From: Oxyruncus cristatus
Taxonomy: Eukaryota > Chordata > Aves > Passeriformes > Cotingidae
Assembly (NCBI GenBank): GCA_013399855.1
Contig: VXAY01005682.1
Coordinates: forward strand, 614,769 to 678,768
DNA length: 64,000 nucleotides
Direction: 5' to 3'
The notes below the pieces were generated by a model. The model saw only the letters and a program-made list of their open reading frames with translations, was not told where the DNA came from and did no database searches. Position 1 is the first letter of the stretch, and each line of letters opens with the position of its first letter. Made by a program: the position numbers and the translations under genes. Shown piece by piece: positions 36,770 to 49,314 of this stretch.

Positions 36770-37196
36770 GGGGCGAACCATCAGCTCCCGATGCACTCTT
36801 CTCAGGAGAAGGGAAAAGCAAGACTAAGGACTGGAGCCTGAACCTGTACACATATATAAAACAGAGTGGTTCTGAGCCAGGTTGAGGAGAAGGGAAACCA
36901 ACCCCAATCCCAAAGGTTTCCTCAGTTCAATGTTTGAGACAGCATTGGTTCGGGTCACACAAGACTGAGCACCTTGGGCTTTTTTTCAGTTGAGGGCAGT
37001 GCTCCACTCTGTAATTTATCGGTTTGTTAAACTGATCTTGATGGTTTTGCTTCGGCACTTGAAAAAAAAGAAAAGAAAATAAACTATTAAAAATACCAAT
37101 CCAGTTGCTTAAGTGAATCTTGCAAATGAAACTGCCAATCTCAGAATAAAAACATACAAGCATGTTAAAATAGCACCAGAGCTTCAAATGACTCAT

Positions 37197-37340
37197 ATTC
37201 ATTGAATTTTAGAACAATTTACATTGGAAGGGACCTCCAGAGGTCAGCTAGACCGTCCATCTGCTCAAAACATGTCTAATCAGATCAGGGGATGCTTGTC
37301 AACCCCTCATACATATGCATTAGATACGATGTTTTCAAAA
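37197..37340 (-). mobile_element. CR1 LINE 3' end, minus orientation
   Basis: TTGGAAGGGACCTCCAGAGG at 37225-37244, followed by a GACC-GTCC-CTGCTCAAA block, is the antisense of the avian CR1 3' terminus. The terminal octamer repeat is eroded (CATTGAATTTTAGAA). Confidence 0.85.
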
Positions 37341-40300
37341 GCCTTTTCCAATCCTCTAAGTTCATTACCAAGAATACAGATACTACACCTATAATTTACA
37401 AAAGGAAACTGACAGAAACACAGTTTTCCTGATCAGAATTAATTAACCTAAATTAAACACAGGCTTTCCCTGTGGGTTTATGTATCATCTTAATATCAGG
37501 CTGTTCTGGATCAGCCTTCCAGATCTGGTTAACACAGGATGGAGCTCAGCATGGAGCAGACAGAGTGACACTGGAGATGGTCTCCAGCCCTACACATTCA
37601 TGTAGCTCATCATCAGGCCACAAACACGGCACAAAATACATGGCCAAATACTCCCAGTGACTAGAGAGGACAAGGGAGACAGAAATCCAGATGTGGGACC
37701 TTTTTGATCAGAGCATCTCTCTTAGGTGCTGTTATCTGCTAAGTGGGGTCCCAGAGCACAAAGGAATAAGGAACAACTGGCGCTACGATCACACACGGCA
37801 GTTCAATCTCCATCTGCTCCAGAATAGCCCAAGGTCATTATCTGGTATTGTCAAAATTGTTTATGTGTCATTAAGCTTCACCCAACCCACCTCAAACACA
37901 GACAGCAAAAGGAATGGATCAAGAAAGGGAAAACAATGACCCAGATATTGCATTTTTATAATGCACGGTGCCTTGCAAACTGTGACAAAAGGAGAAAGGA
38001 GATAGAGAAGAGCGAAGAGGCATAAAAAATATTTATGATTCACAGAATTACAGTTTTCAGCAAAAACTTTGCTCCCTCCCCAGTAGAATTTTTGACTACA
38101 CAAAAGAAGAAATAAATTCAGATTTAAAAAAATAAAGAAAAAAATAAAAGCCTCCTACTACAAAACTTCAGGCAAAATGTTTCTTGTCCAGATATTGGGA
38201 ACACCAGATAAGAACAAAGCAGTGCTTGTAGACTGTATTTATGTTTCAAGATGGAGGTTAAAGAAGAAAGAATGGTTCAGAAAAGAGAAAAAAAGCCCAT
38301 CAGAGTTCTGGAACAGATACCTTAAGTAGAAAAATGTATTCCAAAGGTCTTGCCTATATTAAATCATATCAATGTATGTTATCAAAGTTACTGAGAAGTG
38401 TAAATTCTTCCATCCAAAACAAAGCAACACTGAAAGCTGAACATATCTAACAGGGAGATCCAATCACTGGGCAAATCAATCACTCGGCAGCTTCCTTCAG
38501 GACACTGTTATTGAGGTCTACAGCCTAAAGGTTCCGTCCTAACTAAATCAGAAGCTGTGAGCTAGATACAGAAATTGCTGAGTAAAGTTTAAAGGCTTGA
38601 ATTACTGTATTATTACATATAAGGGGCGGATACAGTTATATAATGAGCCGATACAGATTTAAGATCTATGTATGATGCAGTTACTTCTGCTTTCAGTTTG
38701 GCAGCAGCCATTGTCTTGGATGCAAGTTGTCCTGAATGCCACTGCATACACTGCATCTAAGCTAAGTAAGTGAGGGTAACTAGCTGAGAATACAGTTTAC
38801 AGCTTGGAACTTTACAGAAATGAAAAAGATTAGCAGTTTCCCAAGCTTAGCAGTAGTCACCTGATTCTTCTGCTCTGAGTGTGCTGAGAAAACTTGCACT
38901 TTTATGGCTCTAATTATGCAGCCCTTTTCGTTACTTCACTGCTTAGCCCAAGTTTCATAGAGCCACGCGAAATTTTTGGTCCTTAATCTCGGCTGTTAGT
39001 TCTTGCTGTCATTTCCTCTTATCACAATCACAACTGATGTGTGTATTTACTACACAGTTTTGAGAGTCTCACGGCAGTTTTTTTAGGCACAGTTTCATTC
39101 TGGCAGCATTGCAAGACAGACATTGTCCTTCTTGCTTGTCAGGATTCTTCATCTCAAAGACAGATATGGAAGCTGGGGAGACCAGCTCAGACTCCCCATT
39201 CCTCATGCTGCCTTGCTGGGTAAGCAAAGGCAGTCCACCTTCTTTTAGGTTCTCCAGTGTCACTGACACTTCCTTTGGACCCAACATAGGCACCTTTTTC
39301 TTTCACACAGTAGTTTTACAAGGTGATCTTTAAGGCAACCAGAATAGCTTCATCACTGCTTTGTAAATGGACACTTATCTTTTAATACCATGTGGTGATT
39401 GTATTGCAAACAGGCACCACCCTTACATTATCAGCTGCCTCTGATTTATCACCACATTTGTTACACATTTGTTATAATGGGGTCAAATTTATGCTTTCAT
39501 TTACTTTTACGTCTTAAAGAGACCAGCACAAGTTTCATTTTGCATCTTTCCTGCTGTTCAACTGAAAGGCTCTTCTTTTCTGCCTTCTAACCAGAGTTCT
39601 CTGTCAAACAATCAAAATCTCCCTTGCCACATAGAGAGAAACACAGCAACTAACATTTTGAAACAAAATTTGACTGTACTCACCACAGTATATGGCGTGG
39701 ATAACGGTGCTTTTCTACACTGAGCAAATATTTTGGCCAAGAGACAAAAAGAGGAAAAAGAGAATGAGTCAAAATGGGACAACTCCCAGCCAATACCACC
39801 GTACAGGTTAATGCACCTTCTTACTTAACCAGACTCTTAATAGTACTAACACCTCTAAATCAGCAGCTATTCTTTTCACGCAGAAATTCCTACACCTCTA
39901 TATGTGACAAGAAAAACCCAGCATTGAGCCAGGTAGCATTTTAATAGCACCTGTTAATTCATCGTCCCATGTAGCTCCTGGGCACGAATTGCACCAGGAA
40001 CACCTGCTTTCTCTGTTACCCTCAAATTGTTATCTGAAACCTGTTATCATCTAGGAATGAAAAAGCAACAGAGGCACAAGCCCGTCCCTAGATGAAGCAG
40101 AGCTCTGTGAGGAAAAAAATATCTAAGAATTCTATACAATATCAATTCAGGTGTGAACTACAAAGTTATCCATCTCACATACTGTAGCACAACTGACTGC
40201 CCTTGGTAAGCATAGGCTATGGTTAATAGACTCCTCTTTCTTAAAGTGTTGGAAATTTTCCTTCATTGCACTTCCAAAAAGCAGAATGCCTTGATCTGAG

Positions 40301-40445
40301 TTTCTACTCTGGCTTTAAACACTTGAGCAAATATTTTCAAGCACAGTTTGCTTCCCATTTCCCTAGTGATTTCTCACTTGAGAAATATTAAATGCCTTCC
40401 CGTTCTGCTCCCTCCATCATCTGAATCTTTTTTATATCACCATGG
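37341..40445. other. Intergenic DNA, no gene recognised
   Basis: No exon, RNA gene or repeat family was recognised. It is AT-rich with A-rich runs near 38126-38150. Confidence 0.6.
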
Positions 40446-40449
40446 TTTC

Positions 40450-40705
40450 AAAATGAAAGAGAGTAGATTCAGACTAGATATAAGGAAGAAATTCTTACGC
40501 AAGAATGGCAGTGAAGCTCTGGAACACCAGTGAGGTGTAGATACCCAGCTACACCCCATCCATCCCAGAAACATTCTTGGTCATGTTGGACAGGGCTCTG
40601 AGCAACCTAGTGTAGCTGGAGATGTCCTTGCTTATTGCCAAGCAGTTGGACTGATTCAAAACATCCCTTTTACGTCAAACCTGTTACATGATTCTGTGAT
40701 ACAAC
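40450..40705 (+). mobile_element. CR1 LINE 3' end, plus orientation
   Basis: CR1 3' blocks in sense order: ATGAAAGAGAGTAGATTCAG, ATAAGGAAGAAATTCTTACG, GCAGTGAAGCTCTGGAACA, GACAGGGCTCTGAGCAACCT, GGAGATGTCCTTGCT, and the terminal ATGATTCTGTGATAC. Between the last two blocks the usual CCTTCCAACC segment is degraded. No coding potential. Confidence 0.92.
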
Positions 40706-43700
40706 ATTTCTCCCATTTGCTAAACTGGTTCAAAGTCAAAAGGCTCCCTTGCCTGCTAGAGAATGGAACATATTTGTATTTTTTGAGAAGCAACAAAGCA
40801 GCAGCACTGGGGCCTTGTTCCAGCCCAGGATCCTGCTTGACCTATGTGTGCACACACTGCCAACCTGCCCTGTTAGATGGCGACAGTGAACACCTCCATG
40901 GAGCTCCCCAAAAATATGTACACATTTGTGTGCACCTGTGGCTACTGAGCACGGAGAGAAGATACGGTTGGCCCAGTCCTGGTAACCAGAATAATGGCAG
41001 CAGGAAGAGATGCCTCGATTTATGCCTTGCAATGCCTGACAATAAAGACTGCTTTTACCATGAAAAGGACTTTGTAAAATTCTAGACTGAAGACTGATTG
41101 CCTCTAATGACCCTAGGCATCTATTATTGGTACATAAAACCACACAGTGCACAGCCCTGTAGTTCCTATTAGCAGCTCAATTACAAAGGAATTTGCACTA
41201 GAAACAGAGGATCAGTCCCATTCTTCTGTGTGTCTCCACCCCAAAATCAAAGCACTTAGCTGTGGAGACTAGAATTCATTTTCTGACATTGGCATCTTTC
41301 GGAAACATTAAGTCCCTTTCACTTCAACAAAGCATTTCCTTGCTCTTTCTTAAAGCAAGCTGGGATATGGGGGGCAGCCACTTGAAACAGGATGGGTTCT
41401 AACTGTAATACGTGACGAAGGGCATTTTGTGCACTCACTGAGCTATGGAGTTACCACTGTAATACACTGGGTGGAGGAAGCACATAACCAAGCTGGTAAG
41501 GTCTGCAGCTGCTGTGAAAGGCCGCTCTGAGGCACTACCAATTGCTTGCAGTTTTACTCCTGCTCTTCGTCATCGCTGCCGGAAGTGGTGATGGAAAGAA
41601 CTGCGGAGGAGGCAGGAAACAACCACAGGGGACAGGAAAGAAAAATTCGACAGAAGTGTGTGACAAGGGAGAAGCAGTGGCAATGAAAAGCAGGACAAAT
41701 AAGTTTCTTCTGGGAGGCACAGAAACGCAATACACTTTTTGAGTGGGCATTCATAAGGCACGTGGACCGGCTCCCCCTCTGTGTCCTCTGTCCACTGAAG
41801 TGACAATGAAAGCCATGCAGGAAATTATTTCCACACTCCACAAAAAAAATTGAAGTTTATGACCAACTGAAAGTATTCTTAGGGAAAGAGGCAGTTTTGA
41901 TAACACAACTGTCATGTGCCATTCCCACTCCACTCCTTCCATGTCCTTTGCTTTTTGATTCGGGATTACTTTGAAATAAAAATAGTTTAAGTCTCTTTTT
42001 TAATTAATGAGGGATGGAGATCAATGAGCAGTTCCACAGCTAATTGATTTGGGGTGATTCAGAAAATAGCCGAAAAAAAATCCTCTACATTTCACGCTTC
42101 ATATAGACATATCAGACATTTTCAGAAAACCTTTTCTCACTTTTTTTTTTATTTCCTACTTCTAAACAGAGCTTGGACAACTTAAAAGCAATATCACAGA
42201 AAAACACTAAACATTACACCTTCCCTGAGTTGGATTGATCAAGCCTTTGCCCTATTTCAAGGTGACAAGGTATCCCCAAATAGCCCCGAGGAGGGGTGAA
42301 GAGTGGGCATGACTTGGGTTTTATAAATATTTGCATGGTTTACTGCAACAGATATGATTAAGCTGTGCTTTAACAGGAAAGGATGTTGAAGCATGCAATA
42401 GTCTTTCAATTCTCTTTTAATGCTCCCTACTGCAGAAAGCACAACATGGAGGCATGGCACTTGTGCAGGGCTTGTTATCTTCATTTAAAGCAGCTCTGGA
42501 GTTGATCTCTGTTCCAGTGGCAAGTTCTGGTGTAATGACACAGTTCTGTGCAGTATCTTGTTCTATAGCCTAGGAAATTTAACTTGTCAACACTCCTGCA
42601 TTCTCATTCTTCTCTGTCCCTCAGGAATGTGCACCTCCACACATCTGTTTATCTATACAAGCTGCCACCTCTCCCTTCCCTTTTGTCTTGAGAAACCACT
42701 AGCAGAGTTCTGCCTTATTTCTTGTTTAGGGTTTGGGGGCAGGGGACTTTTGATCTCTTTTTTCTGCCTTTCTTTTGTTTTTGTGGGGTTTTTTGTTGCA
42801 ATGCATTTTGCACACTGCTTGAGCCCAGGTTAAGCATTGTGACAAGCCACAGCACAGCTGGAAAAGAACTGCCCATTGCAAAGGCACAGTCTCACAAGTA
42901 TGTATTTTACAGTGACTGCTGGTTTTGATGAAAACAATTATGTCCTGGGAAAGCATCAGGCTTCCCTGGCTTCTTGAGGTGCTGAGTTTACTATCACAGG
43001 TTAATCGGAAGATGGATTTTGATGAGACAACATCCTTCCCTGAAAGAACAATGGAGGACGGTACAATAAACCATGTTTACAGAAACCAGACACAACCCAG
43101 CTGGAGTCAGGAGTGAAGAAGCAGGGTGATGTTGCTGGCAAGAGTAATACCCAGTCCTACACTTCTCGGTGTGCAGCAGCTCAATGCTTTGGGGTCCAGA
43201 AATGCAAAGGGAAGAGGACATGGCAATTTCCCAGCACTCCCACTAAATCAGCTACAAGAGTGAGCAAAAATGAGCGAGGTATGTATGATGTTGCACAGCA
43301 CTTTTACATTTGCAACCCTGAGGACCTCCCATTTACAATCCTGCAGCCTGCCTTTCTCTCCCAGATCTGCAACCTCTCACCAGAACTCCCATAGCAGGAT
43401 TGTCCAGAGCCTCTAGGGCAGAATTTTTTACTCTGTTATTCCCATGGCTTTTAATGCTCCAGCATTATGGGAGGTTCCAGAACTACCCCATCTGCCCTCC
43501 TTTTATTTACCCCTTATTTTGTGACTCTTAGTTTACACTGACGAAAAGAAAGTCTTTTGAATAATAGTCACAATTAATATATTTATGCCTCTAGCATTTC
43601 CTGCAGGGTGACTCCTGCTGCACAGACTACAGCTCGCAGGGAGTCAGCACTCAGAGGCAGAGGAAGGACACACAGACAGCTTTGGCCCCAGGGCTGGGGG

Positions 43701-44689
43701 AAAGGGTGGAGCAGAATGAGATTTGGGGGACTGCAGCGCATGGCCTGACTGTTGCTGCTAAAACACTCGGTTAAGCACTTGGGCAGTAGGAAAGTGTCAG
43801 TGCTATTGATGTTCCCAGGCTAATTCCCTGCCACCAGCCAACAAGAGAATTAAAATTCAACAGTGGATTTCAGCTTTGGCTTTCTTTATTCAGAAAACTT
43901 TGGCTTTTTTGTTCAGCCTTTCAACAAGCTCTGAGAGCAGACTGAGAAAGGCTCAGTGTGGTCCAAGGGCGGGCAGCAAAAGGAAATCATAAGAAACAGA
44001 AAAACAGGGCAAGTAATGATCAAGAAGAGCAGGGGTTGAAGGGAACTTGATTATGCTCCTGGGCATTGTCTTGGCTGACATACAGACCACACTGTGTCAG
44101 GCCCAGCGGGGAGAGACTCAATGGGCAAAGGGAGTCTGAAGGCCAGACTAGCAGACAGGTGCGGAACATTGATCCCCAGCTCATCCCAGGTCTAAGAGAG
44201 CGCGATGCTTTGCTGAGACTGCAGCTGCACAGAGCAAGAGGAAGCAAGACCTCATCTCAAAATGCCTTAGAGACAGCAGGGGCTACTAACAGGGAGGAGG
44301 ACATTATAAATTCTCCTCAACCGGAAAAGGATCCAAGGCTCTGTAGGGTGATTAGTGAAGAGCAGTAGTTGGGAAAGGGCAGGAGAGCCCACCTGGTCAA
44401 AGGGGAAAAATGAGGGGTTGTGCAGAGGGAAGAAAATGTGCTGCCCCTGCCTACTGGGACCCACTTCTGGAAGAGGATGGACTTCTCTCTGCTCCTCCCT
44501 TACTTAACTGCAAAATCATTCCCCAGGGAATGGCTGATTAAACCCTTCACACTGCAGTACTTAGGACACTGTTACTGTGATGCATAGGTATCTTCTTTTA
44601 GAGCCAATACCTGACAAAAACAAACATACAGAGATACTAAGAGCTCCTGGAGGAGGAAGTTAAATTGTTCAGGAAGAGCATCTTAAAGG

Positions 44690-44718
<29 letters not shown>
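44690..44718. repeat. Poly(A) run
   Basis: About 28 consecutive A. The upstream sequence was not recognised as a retroposed gene. Confidence 0.93.
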
Positions 44719-44720
<2 letters not shown>

Positions 44721-44917
44721 CAAAATTTATTTCAAAAAGCAACCCCACAGAGAACTATGTTTTTCCTCACATGACCAGCTCCACTGGCCTAGAATACACT
44801 GAAATATATTTTTCATTGTTTGCAAGAAAGGCTAACTCAAAAACACCCTCTTGCTTATGATCTGTGTTTTCTGTAACTATCTCGAAATGAAAGAACCCAA
44901 GAACCCAAAAAGGGGAC

Positions 44918-44929
44918 ATAGATAGATAA

Positions 44930-45019
<90 letters not shown>

Positions 45020-45042
45020 GATAGATAGATAGATGATAGATG
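44918..45042. repeat. GATA tetranucleotide microsatellite
   Basis: About 30 GATA units, with one GATAAATA irregularity at the left and two GATGATA interruptions at the right end. Likely length-polymorphic. Confidence 0.98.
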
Positions 45043-46323
45043 TAATGTTTTGTTTACAATGTTTGCTTCATAATGCCAGTACTTTGTGAAAAAAATTAAG
45101 TAATAATCTTTTGGGTTCTAGATGCTTCAAGGTGAACCAATGAAAGAAGCTGCAAAGATTGCTGCAGCATTTATGATCCAAAATCCTTGGGGTTCTTGCC
45201 AAGCCAGAAAGATGAATTCTTCCTTGATGTTAGGACAGGTCTGTTTCCTTCTGTGTGACTCACAGTCAAAAGGCAAAGTAAAGCTTAGAAGGGACAACTC
45301 AGCTCAGGGCAGGCTGATGACAGGAAACCTAATGGAGAAAAGGAGGGTAAGAGGGAAGATGGCCTCTTCTTTTTGTTGTGGATATATTCTGAAAATCAAG
45401 ATGCCTAAAGGTTTACTACTTGCCATAAACAGCCAATTTCAGCTCCACTTTTTGGCAATTTCCCATCACTAGCAGAGTATCAGTGCTGTTGGAAGAGTAA
45501 TCATGGGTGACCGGCTCTTTAGGAACAGAAAATCCCTGTTGTCCTTTCTTTCATCACAAGTTAAGATAATAAATTAGGCTACTTAAATCATAAATTTTCT
45601 TTGGTAATGACTATCCCATTTTGAGTATGCTTAGCACTTATCACTCAGCTGCTAATTGCTAGTTTTGATCTGGGTTCAATACAGATGGTTTGGAAAAAAA
45701 AAGAGTATTGAGGAGACAGTCACATTAAATTAGTTAGGTCAGACTCTGGGACGGGCTTGTATCTCTCTCTGCATGGATAATCTTTCCTACCTGAGGGCTC
45801 CCCCTCTCTCCTCTCGCTTTAACAGTCTTATTTTCTGGAGCTAAAAGACTTCTTTTTTTCCCTCCTTCTGAGTGCTGGGTTAACAAATGCAGGAGGCATA
45901 TATTAACAGTATTCTTTGGAGACCTCCTACAGCAGTGGGATGAACAATGGGCCTCGAACAGTGACTAATTTTTATCCCAGAAATATGGTGTATGAATATT
46001 TTTTAAATATAAAACCATTAGTCACACAATAGTTCATTTGAACTAAAACCATGTTATTATCCCCTCATTATTTTACCTGGTATATTTTAGAGCGCTTATC
46101 TCAGTGGTTGCCATAGCTACCTGCTGAGTGCCTTTAACTGAAGTGTTTGCAGTAATCAAACTTAAAGACTTCTTATAAAAATGTGTGATCTGACTAAAGA
46201 GGGACCTGGGCAAAATTGCCCATAATTGTATTCTTTTGATCAGTGCTGCAGCTTTTGGGTGAGCTTGACCTCTTGACTGGTCTCTAAGGAAGCCCCTTTA
46301 AGGAAGAGTCCTTAGTCTCCACC

Positions 46324-46460
46324 ATAAAATCACACAAAGTTAAAGGTTTGGAAAGACCTGGGAGGTCTGTATTCTAACCTTCAGCTAAAAGTGGGTCCAG
46401 CCAGGATTAGGACCTTGTCCAGACAGGTTTTGGAATGTTGGAGATATCCAAGGACAGAGG
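46324..46460 (-). mobile_element. CR1 LINE 3' end, minus orientation
   Basis: This is antisense CR1: AAAATCACACAAAGTTAAAG at the terminal side, GTTTGGAAAGACCTGGGAGG, then CCTTGTCCAGACAGGTTTTG and GGAGATATCCAAGGA. It abuts the plus-oriented copy at 46465. Confidence 0.85.
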
Positions 46461-46464
46461 GAGT

Positions 46465-46765
46465 GTAAAGAAGCCAGAGTCAGGCACTACTCAATTATGT
46501 CCAATGAAAGGACAAGAGGCAATGGCCACAAAATGCAACACAGGAGGTTATACTTGAACATCAGGAAAACTTTTTCACTGTGAGGGTGACCAAGCCCTGG
46601 CACAGGTTGCCTTGAGAGGTTATGGAGTCTCTATCCTTTGAGATACTCAAAAATCACCTGGATATGGTCCTACTCAAACAGCTATAGGCGGTCCCATATT
46701 AACAAGGGAGTTGGATGGCTCCAGCACTCTCTTCTGATCTCAGTTCTGAAATTCTGTGAGACTTC
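46465..46765 (+). mobile_element. CR1 LINE 3' end, plus orientation
   Basis: Clear sense CR1: CCAGAGTCAGGCACTACTCA, AGGACAAGAGGCAATGGCCA, CTTTTTCACTGTGAGGGTGA, CCTGGCACAGGTTGCCTTGA, GATACTCAAAAATCACCTGG, GGGAGTTGGATGGCTCCAGC, and the terminal AATTCTGTGAGA. It is head to head with 46324-46460. Confidence 0.95.
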
Positions 46766-48643
46766 TTGGAAGCCCGTAAGCCTAACAGAAACTCTGCTCT
46801 GTGTTTTGAACCGAGTCAAAAAGCCATGGACATTTTATTTCCAGAAGCACCTGCAGAGAAGCCTACACGGGTCAAGCCAAATTCAGCCTCTGTCCGCAAC
46901 ACCACATACGCAAGGACACAGTGCAGGGCAGTTCCCAGTGACGCCCTTTCCAAGCATTATGTTTCTGCCTAACAGTGATAGCTGACTGTCTGGAAACCTT
47001 TGCCTTCCTTCAGGGACCATCACCATCATCATCAGGTTATCACTGCTCTATGCTGCACTGCTGGCTCAACCTAACCCCTCTGAGCTTCAGCAGCAGCCCA
47101 CCCAGGGTGCTCCGCTGTGGCTGACCCTGTGAGGAGAAGACAGAGGCTGTTTCCCATGATGGGGTAAAGTGCCCAGGTAAAAACACTGGGAGCCAGGACC
47201 CTTAGGTTCGCTGCTCACTGCTAGAGGATTTGTCCTGGTGGCTAAAGCAGAAGTGAGGAAGACTGGGTCTCTCCCAAACACTCGGCCGTGTCAGGGAGCA
47301 GCAAGGGTGGCTGGCTGCTCCGTGAGTAAAGGTGAGCAGGAGATGAGCAAGATTAACTGTGGGATTATTATCCCTGAGCAGAGGTAATGGTGTCACCAAA
47401 ATGGATGCAGTCCCACATATCCTAGTACAACAGGTAGGAGGGACACGGACCTTTAACTTAAAAGCCAAATCCAATCAGAGTCTGGGATTGTTCCCACTGG
47501 GCTTCTTATCAGCACCTCCTCTGAGAGCTCTCTTCAAAACTGAATGCCTCCACCCCGTACCTAAGGTGGCCCTGAACCACGGAGCCAAACCCTCAGGAAG
47601 AGGAGGATGCATTCAAGCTCTACCACTGCACCTCTGGGTGATACAACGTAGGTCCTGGCCCTTCTCTGTTCCTCTGTTCCACATCTGGGCCGACACATTC
47701 CTGAGCTCTGATAAGACAGCAAGCATTTGTGGGTACAGCAAGCAATAGTCCCAACTCCCCCAAGAGATTAAGAAGTGAGGTACCTCAGCTCTTCATATCA
47801 AAGTTTCACAATAACTCAGCATTCATCCAAGTATTTCTTTTGCTTATGCAAAGAAATGAGAGGAAGAAACAGTAGTTTTTGAAAGAAACCAGTTTTAATC
47901 AAAGCTAGCATGCACTACGGGAATGATCCAAATGTCTAACTGTAAGCAGTTAGACAATTAAAATGAAGGTCACTAGAAATCCATACTAAACATCCAACCT
48001 GATGGAGTACTTAAGTAGAGAAAAGCTGAATACTGCAATTAAAATGGTTTGCATGAACACAGCTGTGTTGGATTAGAGATGGACTTCTCTAAACCATACA
48101 GGAACAAACCAACAATGCAACAGGATTCACACCAGTTTCACACAGAAGACAGAGTCCTTTCCCACTGTGGCTAACAGCAGGTCTAGGATCTAGTGGATCA
48201 CACCCACTCCTCCAACCCAGCTGCAATATAATTTTCTATATGAGAAACCCGAAAAAGGGACGTGTTCTCCCCTGGTTAACCAGTTCTACCACATGGGAGA
48301 CATGGTGGCTTTCAGAACAGGGAAAACTGGGGGATGGGATGCACACGTTAAAATGATGTTTTATCTCAACTTTTACAGCAGACACCACTCCCTTGTTTGA
48401 GCAGAGGACTTTTTTCCCTTTTGGAATCGGGAGTGGGTAGTTCCGTGGGATAACACATAGAAAGATATGTAGAATGAAAATTCTGTAAAATGATAGTCAC
48501 TCCCTTCCCAGAACTGCCCTAATGTGCAAATACTGACCCCTGGATCCAGGCATCCGACTAGAAAAAGAGACCACATTCCCTACAGATTCTCTTCATTCTT
48601 CCCTGCAAAGACCTAAATACCTTCTTCCCCCAATCACTGTGAC

Positions 48644-48694
48644 AAAAAAAAAAAAAAAANNNNNNNNNNNNNNNNNNNNNNNNNNNAAAAAAAA
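48644..48694. other. Assembly gap (27 Ns, 48660-48686) inside a poly(A) run
   Basis: A runs flank the Ns on both sides, the same arrangement as at 19625-19663. Confidence 0.97.
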
Positions 48695-49294
48695 GCAGGC
48701 AGTTAATGGATATCCCAACTTCTAATTTTACTCAGTCACCCTTCTTGGAGCTGTGGCATACTCCATGGAAACATCATAGCTCCCAAGGAGAGTCAGGCTT
48801 TTTCCAAAGAGGAAATAATGTCAACGTTTTTATCATTTGCTTTTGCAAAATGGTTGCTTTACATTATACAGGTTCAGCTTTCAACATCACAAATTACCAG
48901 AGGAAGCATTAGTCAGGAACCAGGATGCTGTTGTGCTAATCACCACACGCAGGCTCTCCAAAATAAGACATACGATTTGCTATAATCTCCCATGGACAAA
49001 CAGAACAGACACCCTCAGGAAGATTTCCACACACAGTGCCTGGGTCCATTCCAACAGCAATATGTGGGGCTGGATTCTGCTCTTTTTCACCCAAGCCATC
49101 TTGCACTTGACAGAAAAGATGTGCTCCCAAAGCATCTATCTATTTCTCCCGCAGAAGCTGCAGAGCAGTGCTGCTTCCACCATCTAAAATCGTGTGTAAA
49201 CCCACCTCTCAATTTTCAAACTCTCTGCACATCCTCGTTCACAAAGTGAATCCAGGAGCAACTCACCTGCTGGCAGATTCTCATTGCAAGGAAC

Positions 49295-49314
49295 AAAAAA
49301 AAAAAAAAAAAAAA
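49295..49314. repeat. Poly(A) run
   Basis: About 20 consecutive A with no recognised retroposed gene beside it. Confidence 0.92.

Larger units (their letters stand above)
40706..46320. other. Intergenic DNA, no gene recognised
   Basis: No exon was supported. A frame at 41518-41742 has a leucine-rich signal-peptide-like stretch but no ATG before it. Poly(A) and GATA repeats are listed separately. Confidence 0.55.

Noticed and set aside
41518..41742. Frame with a leucine-rich signal-peptide-like stretch (LLAVLLLLFVIAAGSG)
   Set aside because: There is no ATG before the hydrophobic stretch, a stop lies just upstream, the following sequence matches no secreted family, and the composition fits chance.
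46107..46122. RFX/X-box-like word GTTGCCATAGCTACC
   Set aside because: The second half-site deviates from the consensus, and a single motif of this length is expected by chance in 64 kb.
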